Origin: Mycolicibacterium setense
Lineage (GTDB): Bacteria; Actinomycetota; Actinomycetes; Mycobacteriales; Mycobacteriaceae
Length of the DNA: 64,000 nucleotides
Direction: 5' to 3'
NCBI RefSeq assembly: GCF_000805385.1
Contig: NZ_JTJW01000003.1
Coordinates: 248,001 to 312,000 of the forward strand
The position numbers and the translations under genes are program-made. Shown here one piece after another: positions 1 to 9,044 of this stretch. Under the pieces are notes generated by a model. The model was not told the origin of the DNA, searched no databases, and saw nothing but the letters and a program-made list of their open reading frames with translations. How positions within the stretch are numbered: position 1 is the stretch's first letter; each line of letters opens with the position of its first letter.

Positions 1-413
1 ACGGCATCTTCGGCAACGACAAGGCCGAGGCGATGTACCCGAGCGCCTCGAAGGACTCCGCTGGTGCTCCGCTCGATGGCGCGAACAAGTACACCTATCG
101 CTATGCGCCGGGACAGTTGCCTCCGGTGAACGCGTTCTGGTCGCTCACGATGTACCGCATGCCGCAGAGTCTGCTGGTCGCGAATCCGATCAACCGCTAC
201 CTGATCAACTCGCCGATGCTGCCCACCCTGAAGCAGGATCCCGATGGCGGGTACACCATCTACGTACAGCGAGAAACCCCGGGCCCGGAGCGGGAATCGA
301 ACTGGCTACCGGCACCTGAGGGACCTTTCCGGTTGACGCAACGGCTGTACTGGCCCAAGGAGGCCGCGCTCGACGGGAACTGGCAAGCGCCGGTGCCTCA
401 GAAGGCCGGATGA
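1..413 (+). CDS. DUF1254/DUF1214 protein, C-terminal fragment
   Basis: This is the 3' end of a gene that begins before the window; the reading frame starts at base 3. The visible part, about 136 residues, is the DUF1214 half of a DUF1254/DUF1214 protein. It is closely similar over its whole length to the C-terminus of the next gene, sharing NGANKY, APGQLPPV and LLVANPINRYLINSPMLP-type stretches, so the two are a tandem duplication. The biochemical role of the family is not established; many members are exported. The gap to the next gene is 85 bases. Confidence 0.85.
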   Translation, partial: GIFGNDKAEAMYPSASKDSAGAPLDGANKYTYRYAPGQLPPVNAFWSLTMYRMPQSLLVANPINRYLINSPMLPTLKQDPDGGYTIYVQRETPGPERESNWLPAPEGPFRLTQRLYWPKEAALDGNWQAPVPQKAG

Positions 414-498
414 ATGTGATCGTCCGTTCTGTGTTGCCGCGCTTGGGAACTCACGGCGCGATATTCGATATGCGGTCAAACAGTCACGGAGGAGACCC

Positions 499-1935
499 AT
501 GCTGGGGCGGAATAGATCTTGGCGCCGTGGGACGGCCGTCATCGCCACGGCGGTGCTCGCGGTGACGCTGTCCGGTTGCGGAGGCGACATGCAGTCGAGC
601 GAACCGACTGAGGTGACTACCGCACAGATGCGTGAGATCGCGAAGCAGGCGTACATCTACGGGTATCCGATGGTCGACAGCTATCGGATCCAGTACGCGT
701 ATTTCCAGGACAAGCAGAGCTCACAGTTCCGCAGCCCGTGGAACACGCTGCACTCCGACGCCCACGTGGCCACTCCCGCGGACACCGCGGTGCAGACCCC
801 GAACTCGGATACCCCGTACAGCACCTTGGGCGCGGATCTGCGTGCGGAGCCAGTGGTGCTGACGGTGCCCGAAGTCGAGAGCAACCGGTACTACTCGGTG
901 CAACTCATCGATGCCTACACATACAACATGGGCTACCTCGGCAGCCGTACCACCGGGAACAAGCCCGGAAAGTACCTGCTCGCGGGTCCGAACTGGAAGG
1001 GCGAGAAGCCCGCCGGCATCGATGAAATACTGCATGCCGAAACCGATTTCGTCATCGCGTTGTACCGCACCCAGCTGTTCGGCCCCGACGACATCGACAA
1101 CGTGAAGGCGATCCAGGCCGGATACAAGGTGGAACCGCTGTCGACGTTCCTCGGCACAGCGGCGCCCACGGCGCCGCCCGCGATCGACTTCGTGGTTCCG
1201 CAGACCCCGGACGATCAACGGAAGTCACCGAAGTTCTTCGAGACGCTCAACTTCGTGCTGAAGTACGTGCCGGTGCTCGACACGGAAAAGGAACTCCGGG
1301 AGAAGTTCGCGTCGATCGGAATCGGCACCGACGAGAAACTCGATATCGGTGCGCTGCCGGCGGACCAGCAGCAGGCCTTCCAGGACGGGCTCAACGACGC
1401 CTGGACCGAATACAACCAGGTGCAGGCGAAGGTCGACAAGGGTGAGATCACGACCGCCCAGATGTTCGGTACCCGCCAGATGGTGGGAACCAATTACCTG
1501 TACCGGATGGCCGGTGCCATCAACGGCATCTACGGCAACGATGCCGCCGAGGCGATGTATCCGATCTTCCGCCTGGATTCGGGGGGTGCCACGCTCAACG
1601 GCGCGAACAAGTACATCTATCGATTCGCTCCCGGCCAGCTACCGCCGGTCAAGGGGTTCTGGTCCATCACGATGTACCGGCTGCCGCAGAGCCTGTTGGT
1701 GGCCAATCCGATCAATCGGTACCTGATCAACTCGCCGATGCTGCCCGACCTGAAGAAGGATGCCGATGGCGGCTACACCTTCTACGTCCAGAAGGAGTCC
1801 CCGGGCGCGGACAAGGAGTCGAACTGGTTGCCGGCTCCGGAAGGTCCGTTCGTGCTGATCGAGCGGCTGTACTGGCCCGAGGAAGCCGCGCTCGACGGAA
1901 CCTGGAAAGCACCTGCTCCAGAGCAAGTTCGGTAA
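499..1935 (+). CDS. DUF1254 domain-containing lipoprotein
   Basis: A 478-residue envelope lipoprotein. Residues 1-27 form a lipoprotein signal peptide: Arg-rich start, hydrophobic core, lipobox LSGC with Cys27. The N-terminal DUF1254 domain follows (about 55-190) and the C-terminal DUF1214 domain covers about 350-465. The ATG is preceded by a clear GGAGGAG ribosome site at about 487-493. The last ~130 residues are nearly duplicated in the gene that ends at 413. No enzymatic motif is recognised. It is probably anchored on the outer face of the membrane; the substrate is unknown. Confidence 0.88.
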   Translation: MLGRNRSWRRGTAVIATAVLAVTLSGCGGDMQSSEPTEVTTAQMREIAKQAYIYGYPMVDSYRIQYAYFQDKQSSQFRSPWNTLHSDAHVATPADTAVQTPNSDTPYSTLGADLRAEPVVLTVPEVESNRYYSVQLIDAYTYNMGYLGSRTTGNKPGKYLLAGPNWKGEKPAGIDEILHAETDFVIALYRTQLFGPDDIDNVKAIQAGYKVEPLSTFLGTAAPTAPPAIDFVVPQTPDDQRKSPKFFETLNFVLKYVPVLDTEKELREKFASIGIGTDEKLDIGALPADQQQAFQDGLNDAWTEYNQVQAKVDKGEITTAQMFGTRQMVGTNYLYRMAGAINGIYGNDAAEAMYPIFRLDSGGATLNGANKYIYRFAPGQLPPVKGFWSITMYRLPQSLLVANPINRYLINSPMLPDLKKDADGGYTFYVQKESPGADKESNWLPAPEGPFVLIERLYWPEEAALDGTWKAPAPEQVR

Positions 1936-2075
1936 CGCCATCTGGGTGCTCGGATCGTTCGAAATCTGACTGCAGAACACATACTCGTCAGGCGACACGG
2001 GCTGCCCATACGCGATGTGGATGAGCTACGTTGTCTGAGAAATAGGCCGATGCCGAACAATCAGGGGGATTTCGA

Positions 2076-3617
2076 TTGTCGGAATTCAGTCGCAGGGTAT
2101 TTCTGGGCGGCTCGCTAGGGGCCGGGGCCATTCTCGCGCTGAGCTCATGTGGTGCGAACTCCGGCACTGGCGCAGCTAACTCAGCAAGCCCGAAAGCCGG
2201 CGGCACCCTGCGCATCGGCGCACTCGGGCAGGCATCGGGAGTCGTGTCCGACCCGTTTGGCCTGTTCGCCAACGACTCTGACATGTTGATCATGTCGTTG
2301 GTCTACGATCCGCTGACAGTTCCGGGCAAGTCACCCAATGTCGTGCCTCGTCTCGCGTCCAGCTGGACCTCTGATCCGGATCAGCGGAACTGGACGTTCA
2401 CGATCGCCGACAACGCGGCATTTCATGACGGCAGCCCGGTCCGGCCGGCCGACGTGGCGTGGTCGCTGCGCACCCTCGGCGAGCGCACCTCGTGGAAGGT
2501 GCCGGTGGATTTGGCGTCGATCCGGCCCGCGGGCGTCAACGCCGTCACCATGACTACGGCCACACCGAACAGTCAGTTGCCATTGCTGATGAGGTTGATG
2601 ACGTTCACGGTCAAGGAAGGCACCACAGACCGTTCGAATTTCAACGGCAGCGGCCCGTTCCGCATCGAGCCCGGGTCCTACCGCGACGGCAACGTGGCGT
2701 TGGTGCGCAATGACAACTGGCACGGCGGCATGCCTCTGCTGGACCGCATCGAGGTGACTCGGTTCGACACCACCGACGCGATGTCAAATGCTGTGCTCGG
2801 TGGGCAGATCGATCTGGCCTCCAACGTCGGTGCGTTGGCTGCACGCTCGGCAGCGGGACGGTCTGAGCTGGCGGTCGTGCGCCGGCCCAACGACCTGTCG
2901 ATGCCGGTCGCGATTCGGACCTCCGATGGCCCGTTTGCCGACCCTCGGGTACGTGAAGCGATTCGGCTGGGCGTCGACCGCGGCGCGATGGTCGAGCAGG
3001 TGTTGTCGGGATACGGCAGTGTGGCCAATGACATCCTCGGCACCGGTGATCCCACCTATGCGGACGTCGGCCAACGCAGCCGCAATATCGATCGCGCCAA
3101 ACAGCTTCTGGCAGAAGCGCGTTTCGACACCACCAAGAGCTACCCGCTGCTGACCAAGCGGGAGGCCTTCAACGAAGTCGAATCCGCGCAGCTGTTCGCC
3201 GCGCAGATGAAGGAAATCGGCCTGAACCTTGACGTCGAGGTCAAAGACACCGCCGATTTCTACGACAATTTTTGGGCCACCCCGGCAGCGCCGCTGTCGA
3301 CGGTCACCTGGGCGACCAACGATTCGGTCATGTTCTTCGCCAGCAAGGTTTTGAACTCCGGGTCGACCAGCAACGAAACAGCTTTCAAAGATCCCGGATT
3401 CGACGCTGCCTACCGCAATGCGTTGGCGGCTCCGCCCGACTCGCCCGAGTATCGCGACGCCAGCACCGCGATGCAGCAGATCCAGTTCGATCGCGGCGGC
3501 TATGTCCTATGGGGCATGGCTGACGGAATCGACATCGCCCATTCACGGGTCCAGGGTCTGCCCGACGTCGGCGGGTGGGGACGTGCGCAGCTTGAGAAGT
3601 CGTGGATCGCATCGTAG
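2076..3617 (+). CDS. ABC transporter substrate-binding protein, family 5
   Basis: Extracellular solute-binding protein of the oligopeptide/nickel/opine type (SBP_bac_5), 513 residues. The TTG start at 2076 has an AGGGGGA ribosome site just upstream. The N-terminus combines a twin-arginine motif (SRRVFLGG) with a lipobox (LSSC), so it should be a Tat-exported lipoprotein. The mature domain has family-typical sequence: DPLTV near 85, WTFTI, FHDGSPVRPADVAWSL, and repeated GSGPFRIEPG-like text. The downstream permease gene overlaps its 3' end by 16 bases, so this is the first gene of a transporter operon. Ligand not determined; peptides, nickel chelates or metallophores are all possible. Confidence 0.9.
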   Translation: MSEFSRRVFLGGSLGAGAILALSSCGANSGTGAANSASPKAGGTLRIGALGQASGVVSDPFGLFANDSDMLIMSLVYDPLTVPGKSPNVVPRLASSWTSDPDQRNWTFTIADNAAFHDGSPVRPADVAWSLRTLGERTSWKVPVDLASIRPAGVNAVTMTTATPNSQLPLLMRLMTFTVKEGTTDRSNFNGSGPFRIEPGSYRDGNVALVRNDNWHGGMPLLDRIEVTRFDTTDAMSNAVLGGQIDLASNVGALAARSAAGRSELAVVRRPNDLSMPVAIRTSDGPFADPRVREAIRLGVDRGAMVEQVLSGYGSVANDILGTGDPTYADVGQRSRNIDRAKQLLAEARFDTTKSYPLLTKREAFNEVESAQLFAAQMKEIGLNLDVEVKDTADFYDNFWATPAAPLSTVTWATNDSVMFFASKVLNSGSTSNETAFKDPGFDAAYRNALAAPPDSPEYRDASTAMQQIQFDRGGYVLWGMADGIDIAHSRVQGLPDVGGWGRAQLEKSWIAS

Positions 3618-4552
3618 GACTCGCCGTGCGGGTGGCCGCGGGCACCGTCAGCCGGCTTGCGATGCTGCTCGTCGCGCTGTTCGCCGTGGTGGTTGCGATG
3701 GCGCTGCTGCCCGGAAACGGTGTGCGTGCACTGCTGGGCCGTGACGCCACCGAGGCCGATGTGGCCGCCCACGTCCACCGACTCGGGCTTGACCGGCCGC
3801 TGACGGATCGTTTCGCCGAGTGGTTCGGCGGGCTGCTGCGCGCCGATTTCGGCCAGACCCTGCGTGGTGAGTCGGTCAACGCGCTGCTGGCCAACAGGCT
3901 GCCCAACACCTTGGCGCTGGCCGTCCCGGCACTGGTGCTGACGTTTGTGGTCTCCGCGCTGGTGGCAGTGTGGTGGTCCAGCGGCCGACGACCCGCGTTC
4001 GGCAAGTTCGCCTCGGTCGCCACCATCGTTGTCATCGCGCTACCCGAGTTCGTGGTGGCCACCCTCGCAGTGTTGGTTTTCGCGCTGACGCTCGATGTCC
4101 TACCCGCCGTCACGATGCAGAACTCTGCGGGCGCGCCGCAGAACCTGTCGATGTATGTGCTGCCCATCCTTTCCTTGGCTGTTCCTCAAATCGGTTGGAA
4201 CACCCGAGTGTTCGCCGCAGCTATCCAGGAAGCCCGCGCCCTGCCCTATATCCACGCAGCCGAGCTGGACGGCGTCGGCGAGACCGCATTGTTCGTGCGC
4301 TACATCTTGCCGCGGGCTGCGCCGACAATGGTCGCCTCGCTGGCGACCAGTGTTGGCATGGTGGTCGGTGGTGCCGTCGTCGTCGAGTCGTTGTTCAACT
4401 TCCCCGGCGTCGGCGCCCTTGTTGCAGCCTCGGTGGGCACCCGCGATATCAACGTCGTCGCGGCCGTGGTGGCATGCACTGGCGTGGTGATCCTGTTGCT
4501 GCTGCTGGCTGCTGACGGGCTGCGGTCCTGGACCCGACTGCGCGCCGTATGA
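3602..4552 (+). CDS. ABC transporter permease, DppB-like
   Basis: Inner-membrane permease of a dipeptide/nickel-type ABC importer, 316 residues with about six hydrophobic segments. The GTG start lies 16 bases inside the binding-protein gene, indicating translational coupling. The N-terminal third carries the conserved HRLGLDRPLTDRFAEW block of DppB-type permeases. The cytoplasmic EAA-type loop is seen as EARALPYIHAAELDGVGE near residue 215. The next permease overlaps by 4 bases (ATGA). Confidence 0.92.
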   Translation: MDRIVGLAVRVAAGTVSRLAMLLVALFAVVVAMALLPGNGVRALLGRDATEADVAAHVHRLGLDRPLTDRFAEWFGGLLRADFGQTLRGESVNALLANRLPNTLALAVPALVLTFVVSALVAVWWSSGRRPAFGKFASVATIVVIALPEFVVATLAVLVFALTLDVLPAVTMQNSAGAPQNLSMYVLPILSLAVPQIGWNTRVFAAAIQEARALPYIHAAELDGVGETALFVRYILPRAAPTMVASLATSVGMVVGGAVVVESLFNFPGVGALVAASVGTRDINVVAAVVACTGVVILLLLLAADGLRSWTRLRAV

Positions 4553-5343
4553 CGTGGCGACGGGTCCGGTTGCTGCTGCCGGTGGCAGCTGTGTTCGTGG
4601 TGATCGCTGTGGGCTGGCTGGTCGCACCCGACGTGCACGGGCAGGGGTCGGGGATACCGTTCGCGCAGCCCTCGGCCCAGCACTGGCTCGGAACTGATTC
4701 GCGTAGCGAGGACGTCCTGGCCAAGCTTGCGCAGGGGGGCTGGGTGCTCGCTCTGGTCGCGGCCCTGATCGCGGTAGTTGTGACCGGCCTGGCTTCGATG
4801 CTGGGCGCGCTCGTCGCGTTACGGCCGAGGTTGGCATGGCCGTTGGCCTGGCTCGCCGACGCGATGTTGTTGGTGCCGCCGGTTTTGCTCATCCTGCTGG
4901 TCCTGGTGTCCTGGCCCAGCGGGGGAGTGTGGGCGTTGGTGGCCCTGGCGGTGGTGGGTGGTACGCCCTACACCACACGGGTGATGTCGGCCGCCGCCTC
5001 CCCGATCGCTGCCAGCGGGTACGTGCAAGTCGCCGACGCATCCGGAGAACGGTTGCCGTATCTGATTTTTGGCCAAGTATTGCCCAATATGGGCCAGACA
5101 GTGGCGACCCAGCTGGGGTTGCGCTACGTCGAAGCGATCTATGTGGTCAGCACTGCGGCCTTCCTGCAACTGATTCCGAGTGTGGGGTCGGCGAACTGGG
5201 CCGTGATGGTGCGGGAGAACGCAGCGGGTCTATTGCTCAATCCGGCGGCGGTGGTGGCTCCGGCAGCGGCGATTGCCGTCCTCGCGGTGGTCGTCAATGT
5301 GACTGCGTTGGGGTCCTCTTCGCCACTGGGTGATCGCTCATGA
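4549..5343 (+). CDS. ABC transporter permease, DppC-like
   Basis: Second permease of the family-5 importer, 264 residues with about six membrane segments. It has the DppC-family feature HWLGTDSRSEDVLAK, which follows the first membrane segment, and a degenerate EAA loop (ASGYVQVADASGE) near residue 160. It starts within the stop codon of the first permease and overlaps the ATPase gene by 4 bases. It presumably forms a heterodimeric channel with the preceding product. Confidence 0.92.
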   Translation: MTWRRVRLLLPVAAVFVVIAVGWLVAPDVHGQGSGIPFAQPSAQHWLGTDSRSEDVLAKLAQGGWVLALVAALIAVVVTGLASMLGALVALRPRLAWPLAWLADAMLLVPPVLLILLVLVSWPSGGVWALVALAVVGGTPYTTRVMSAAASPIAASGYVQVADASGERLPYLIFGQVLPNMGQTVATQLGLRYVEAIYVVSTAAFLQLIPSVGSANWAVMVRENAAGLLLNPAAVVAPAAAIAVLAVVVNVTALGSSSPLGDRS

Positions 5344-6770
5344 ATCCTGACAACGTTTGCGACGCACCGATTGTCACAGTCCGCCAGGTGACCGTGGCCT
5401 CCTCAGACGGGCGGCTGCTGGCTGGTCCCGCCGAATTCGATCTCGCCGCCGCCACGGTGACCGCCCTGGTAGCGCCCTCCGGCGGGGGTAAGTCATTGGT
5501 GAGCCGCTGCCTGGTGGGCGATCTGCCTGCCGGGGTCAGCATGAGTGGCAGCGCGACTGTCGCCGGTGCCGAGGTATCAACACTGGACCGGCGGGCCCTG
5601 CGCAGGCTGCGGCGATCTCAGATCGCGTTCGTTGGACAGGATCCGGGCTCTCAGCTCAATCCCGCCGCGACCGTGGAGCGGCTGCTGACCGAACTGGCCC
5701 ATCCCGATGCGCCGACGGTGCCCGAGCTACTGGAGCTGCTCGAGCTCGATCCTGCCCTGGCCCGCCGCCGGGCCGCCGGCCTGTCGGGGGGTCAGCAACG
5801 TCGGGTTGCCTTGGCGCGGGCCCTGTCCCGGATGACGCCCGTTCTGGTTGTGGACGAGCCGCTCGCCGGCTTACACCAGGAGTTGCGGGCGGTGATCGCC
5901 CATACCCTGCGTCGGGTGGCCGGTGACCACCGCGTCGCGGTCATGGTCACCGCGCACACGGCCGAAGCCGCCGCATTGTTCACCGACCGCATCGTCGAAC
6001 TGCCGGTGGACGCGCCGGTCACAGGCGTCGAGGGGTCGTCACCGGCGCAGCGCAACAACGGTGGTGCGACGGCACTTCAGGCCGAAGGCTTGCGCGTCAC
6101 ACTGGGCGGCACCCAGATCCTCAACGGCATCGACCTGAGCTGTCGTTCCGGCTCGGCGGTGGGGCTGATGGGCGATTCGGGTTCGGGCAAGACCACCTTG
6201 GCTCGCGCGCTGACCGGACAAGTTGTCGCCGACGCAGGTGTTGTCCGGCTCAATGACCAACCCGTTTCGCAACCGCTGCGGAAACGGTCCAGAAATGACC
6301 GGCTGGCAATACAACTCATTCCACAGAATCCGCTCGCCACACTGAATCCACGGCGGACCGTCGGCGCCACTTTACGCAGGCCGCTGGCGATTCGCGGCGG
6401 CGTCCCAGACCTCGACAGATCGGTGGCCGAGTTGTTGAGCAGGGTGGGTCTGCCCGCAGAGTTCGCTGGTCGTCATCCGCACATGCTCTCGGGAGGCCAG
6501 CGTCAACGTGTCGCGATCGCCCGTGCGTTGGCCTACTCGCCGAAAGTGCTGGTGTGCGACGAGATCACGTCTGCTCTTGACCCGGTGGCCAGCGCCCTGG
6601 TCATGGATGTTCTGCATCGCGAGATGGTCGAGCGGGATCTCGCGGTCCTGCTCATCACCCACGATGGGGCCCTGGCGCGGGAACACTGCCAGAATGTGGT
6701 GCACCTGGTCGATGGATCGCTCGTCACCGCGCCTCTCGACAACAACCCGACTACCCCCAGAGCCACATGA
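5340..6770 (+). CDS. ABC transporter, fused tandem ATPase subunit (DppD-DppF-like)
   Basis: A 476-residue protein with two complete ABC ATPase domains in one chain, replacing the usual separate D and F subunits. Domain 1 (about 10-220) has Walker A APSGGGKS, signature LSGGQQRR and Walker B VLVVDEP. Domain 2 (about 235-465) has Walker A GDSGSGKTT, a Q-loop near IQLIPQNP, signature LSGGQRQRV and Walker B VLVCDE. It energises transport through the two upstream permeases. It overlaps the permease gene and the downstream MATE gene by 4 bases each. The fusion itself is known in this family. Confidence 0.93.
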   Translation: MNPDNVCDAPIVTVRQVTVASSDGRLLAGPAEFDLAAATVTALVAPSGGGKSLVSRCLVGDLPAGVSMSGSATVAGAEVSTLDRRALRRLRRSQIAFVGQDPGSQLNPAATVERLLTELAHPDAPTVPELLELLELDPALARRRAAGLSGGQQRRVALARALSRMTPVLVVDEPLAGLHQELRAVIAHTLRRVAGDHRVAVMVTAHTAEAAALFTDRIVELPVDAPVTGVEGSSPAQRNNGGATALQAEGLRVTLGGTQILNGIDLSCRSGSAVGLMGDSGSGKTTLARALTGQVVADAGVVRLNDQPVSQPLRKRSRNDRLAIQLIPQNPLATLNPRRTVGATLRRPLAIRGGVPDLDRSVAELLSRVGLPAEFAGRHPHMLSGGQRQRVAIARALAYSPKVLVCDEITSALDPVASALVMDVLHREMVERDLAVLLITHDGALAREHCQNVVHLVDGSLVTAPLDNNPTTPRAT

Positions 6771-8164
6771 CCCTCCCGACATCGCTGCGCAACAGCAGAC
6801 AACTGGTTGCCCTGGCGGCCCCGATCGCGGGCATCCAGCTGGCGCAGGTGGCGCTGACCACCACTGATCTGCTCATGATGGGCCTGATCGGCGTTCAAGC
6901 CATTGCCGCAGGCGGACTGGCCATCACGCTCTACAACCAAATCCGCACCATGTGCGTCGGCGCGGTCACCGCGGTGAGCAACCTGGTGGCCGCGGCCGCG
7001 GGCAGAGGTGAACTACGCAGCGGCACAGACCAGCTCGACGATCAGGCACGCGCCGAGGTCCGCGCGATCGTGCGGTCGGCGTTTCTGGTGGCCACCGTTG
7101 TCGGGATATTCGCCGGAATCGTGCTGACCGCATTGAGTTTCGCTCTGGCGTGGTTCGGCCAGGACGCCACCGTCTTGGCATTGGCGCAGCCCATGATGAT
7201 CGCGCTCGCATTCGGGCTCACGCCGATGCTGTGGCTCAACGTACTTCGGCAGTTCGCTGTTGGCATGCGCAGGCCCGGATCCCTGCTGTGGGTGACCATC
7301 GGTTCGGTAGCCGTCAACGCCGCGTTAGATGCTGCGTTCATCTACGGCTGGCTGGGCCTGCCGGTGCTTGGGGTCACCGGCATCGGCGTGGCGACCTCGC
7401 TGGTCAACCTGCTCACCTTCGGTGCCTTCTATCTGATCGTGCGCCGCGACGAGCATCTTGCCGACCTGCTGTCGCTGCGGGCGTGGCAGGCCGACCCGGC
7501 CACGGTGCGCGAGATCCTGCGACTGGGCCTGCCCATCAGCCTCACCTACGGATCCGAGGCCGGAATCTTCTCGGTGGCGGCACTGATCATGGGGAGCTTC
7601 GGGCCCGCGCCGCTGGCCGCCCACAATGTGGTTATCCAGTTGACCTACATCGTCTTTCAGGTAACGATCGGCCTGTCACACGGATCCTCGACACTGGTCA
7701 GCCGTGTGATCGGTCAGGGCAATCCAGATGAGGCACATCAGATCGCCCGCACCGCCTACACCCTCGGCGGCATCGTCATGGCCGCAGTCGGCATCGTGTA
7801 TCTGGTCGCGCCCCGAGTGGTGCTTACACCGTTCCTCAACCCGGATGAGGCGGCCACAGTGTTGCCGATCGCGCAGACCCTGCTGCTCATCGCCGTCGTA
7901 CAGCAGGTAGTCGACTGTGCGCAGAACATCGGGGTGGGGTTGTTGCGCGGTCTCGGCAACACGAAGAGCGGATTTCTCATCACGCTCGTCGGATACTGGG
8001 CGGTCGGCCTGCCGGTCCTTCTCGGATGCGCATACCTGTTGGGGCTGGACGGGCCCGGGGTGTGGCTCGGGTTGTGTGCCGGGCTCACCGTGACGGCCGT
8101 GCTACTGCATCGACGATTCAACGCCGACCTGCGACTGCTGCAGAGCTCGTCGACATCGGAGTGA
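6767..8164 (+). CDS. MATE family efflux transporter
   Basis: A 465-residue integral membrane protein with twelve predicted hydrophobic segments, recognised as a MATE (NorM/DinF-type) cation-drug antiporter. MATE-like stretches include PIAGIQLAQVALTTTDLLMMG at the N-terminus and GLSHGSSTLVSRVIGQGNP in the second half. It overlaps the ATPase gene by 4 bases and is the last gene of the ABC operon. Pairing an importer with an exporter in one transcript suggests export and re-import of one compound, or import with detoxification. Substrate unknown. Confidence 0.92.
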   Translation: MTLPTSLRNSRQLVALAAPIAGIQLAQVALTTTDLLMMGLIGVQAIAAGGLAITLYNQIRTMCVGAVTAVSNLVAAAAGRGELRSGTDQLDDQARAEVRAIVRSAFLVATVVGIFAGIVLTALSFALAWFGQDATVLALAQPMMIALAFGLTPMLWLNVLRQFAVGMRRPGSLLWVTIGSVAVNAALDAAFIYGWLGLPVLGVTGIGVATSLVNLLTFGAFYLIVRRDEHLADLLSLRAWQADPATVREILRLGLPISLTYGSEAGIFSVAALIMGSFGPAPLAAHNVVIQLTYIVFQVTIGLSHGSSTLVSRVIGQGNPDEAHQIARTAYTLGGIVMAAVGIVYLVAPRVVLTPFLNPDEAATVLPIAQTLLLIAVVQQVVDCAQNIGVGLLRGLGNTKSGFLITLVGYWAVGLPVLLGCAYLLGLDGPGVWLGLCAGLTVTAVLLHRRFNADLRLLQSSSTSE

Positions 8165-8241
8165 GCGCGACAACCACCGTCGCACCTGCGGATGCGTGAG
8201 CACGAGTTACACCCGGAAAATCGCTGGGACCGGCGAAGGTT

Positions 8242-8266
8242 GGCGGTTCGAGTCCGCCCAGGGGCA
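8242..8266 (+). other. tRNA T-arm/acceptor-like fragment
   Basis: A T-stem GGCGG (8242-8246), loop TTCGAGT and closing CCGCC (8254-8258) are followed by CAGGGGC and an A, in the geometry of a tRNA 3' end. No convincing D-arm or anticodon arm lies upstream; a GCACCTG at 8182-8188 pairs with the acceptor half with one mismatch. It is 12 bases upstream of tRNA-Arg and shares its T-loop. I read it as a tRNA remnant or chance resemblance, not a functional gene. Confidence 0.35.
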
Positions 8267-8277
8267 CGGCACGGGAT

Positions 8278-8351
8278 GCCCGCGTAGCTCAAATGGAGAG
8301 AGCGCCTGTTTACGAAGCAGGAGGCTGCTGGTTCGAGTCCAGCCGCGGGCG
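8278..8351 (+). tRNA. tRNA-Arg (anticodon ACG)
   Basis: Full cloverleaf by hand folding. The acceptor GCCCGCG (8278-8284) pairs with CGCGGGC (8344-8350). The D-stem is GCTC/GAGC. The anticodon stem is CCTGT/GCAGG, with loop TTACGAA giving anticodon ACG at 8312-8314. The T-arm is GCTGG-TTCGAGT-CCAGC. The discriminator is G8351, and the CCA end is not encoded. The A34 is expected to be inosine-modified to read CGN arginine codons. The D-loop is short but contains the GG pair. Confidence 0.88.
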
Positions 8352-8447
8352 CGCACGCCGGCGTCCTTCCAGCGGGTGTTCACGATGTCGAAGCGTGGAT
8401 GCAACGTATGCTTGATTTGATGCATCATATGTGACTATGTTGCATGC

Positions 8448-9044
8448 ATGAGTGTTCCCGGTCACAGTGGCGCCGGATGCGATCAGGCGATCGATGTCGC
8501 GCGCCGGAGGTTTCTCGCCGGCGAGCGGATCGACATGCAGAAGCTCGCTGCCGAACTCGGTGTCGACCGGTCCACGTTGTTCCGCTGGGTCGGCAATCAG
8601 GATCGGCTGCTGGCGACCGTGCTGTGGTCACTGGCTGAGCCGACCTATCGTGCCGCGGTCGGTGCGACCAAGCGCCGCGGTGCCGCGCGCATCGCCGATT
8701 CGACGGGCATCTTCGCCCAGGCGCTCATCGACGCACCGTACTTTCGTACGTTTCTTCGCCGCGAACCTCAACGGGCGCTGCGTGTGCTCACCACGAAGGC
8801 CAGCCCGGTGCAACACGAAATGATTGCTGCCGCAGAGCGTCTGGTGCAGCAAGAGTCAGATCGCGGCAACCTGGTCCATCCGATGTCGGCGCACGACCTG
8901 GCATATCTCATTGCCCGTATCACCGAATCGTTCGTCTATGCCGACATCATCACCGGCGAACGCCCCGATGCGGCCAAGGCCGCTATCGCGGTGGCAGCTC
9001 TGCTCGGCGACGCCACCTACCAACCGAAAGGCATTTCGTCATGA
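8448..9044 (+). CDS. TetR-type regulator, QsdR-like
   Basis: A 198-residue regulator. The N-terminal helix-turn-helix (about 15-55) reads [25 protein letters not shown], the atypical version seen in QsdR-type TetR proteins, where the canonical YYHF is replaced by LFRWVG. The C-terminal ligand domain fits that subgroup. A 10-bp palindrome TGATGCATCA at 8418-8427, just before the ATG, could be its operator. The serine hydrolase gene starts 4 bases before its stop, so the two are coupled; by analogy with QsdR it may sense a substrate of that hydrolase. That link is inference. Confidence 0.82.
   Translation: MSVPGHSGAGCDQAIDVARRRFLAGERIDMQKLAAELGVDRSTLFRWVGNQDRLLATVLWSLAEPTYRAAVGATKRRGAARIADSTGIFAQALIDAPYFRTFLRREPQRALRVLTTKASPVQHEMIAAAERLVQQESDRGNLVHPMSAHDLAYLIARITESFVYADIITGERPDAAKAAIAVAALLGDATYQPKGISS

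Noticed and set aside
2076..8164. Named staphylopine-type metallophore operon
   Set aside because: The transporter layout resembles it, but no synthase genes are present and the exporter is MATE, not MFS. Function is left open.
8182..8266. Second complete tRNA upstream of tRNA-Arg
   Set aside because: The T-arm and acceptor half fold, but no acceptable D-arm or anticodon arm could be drawn.
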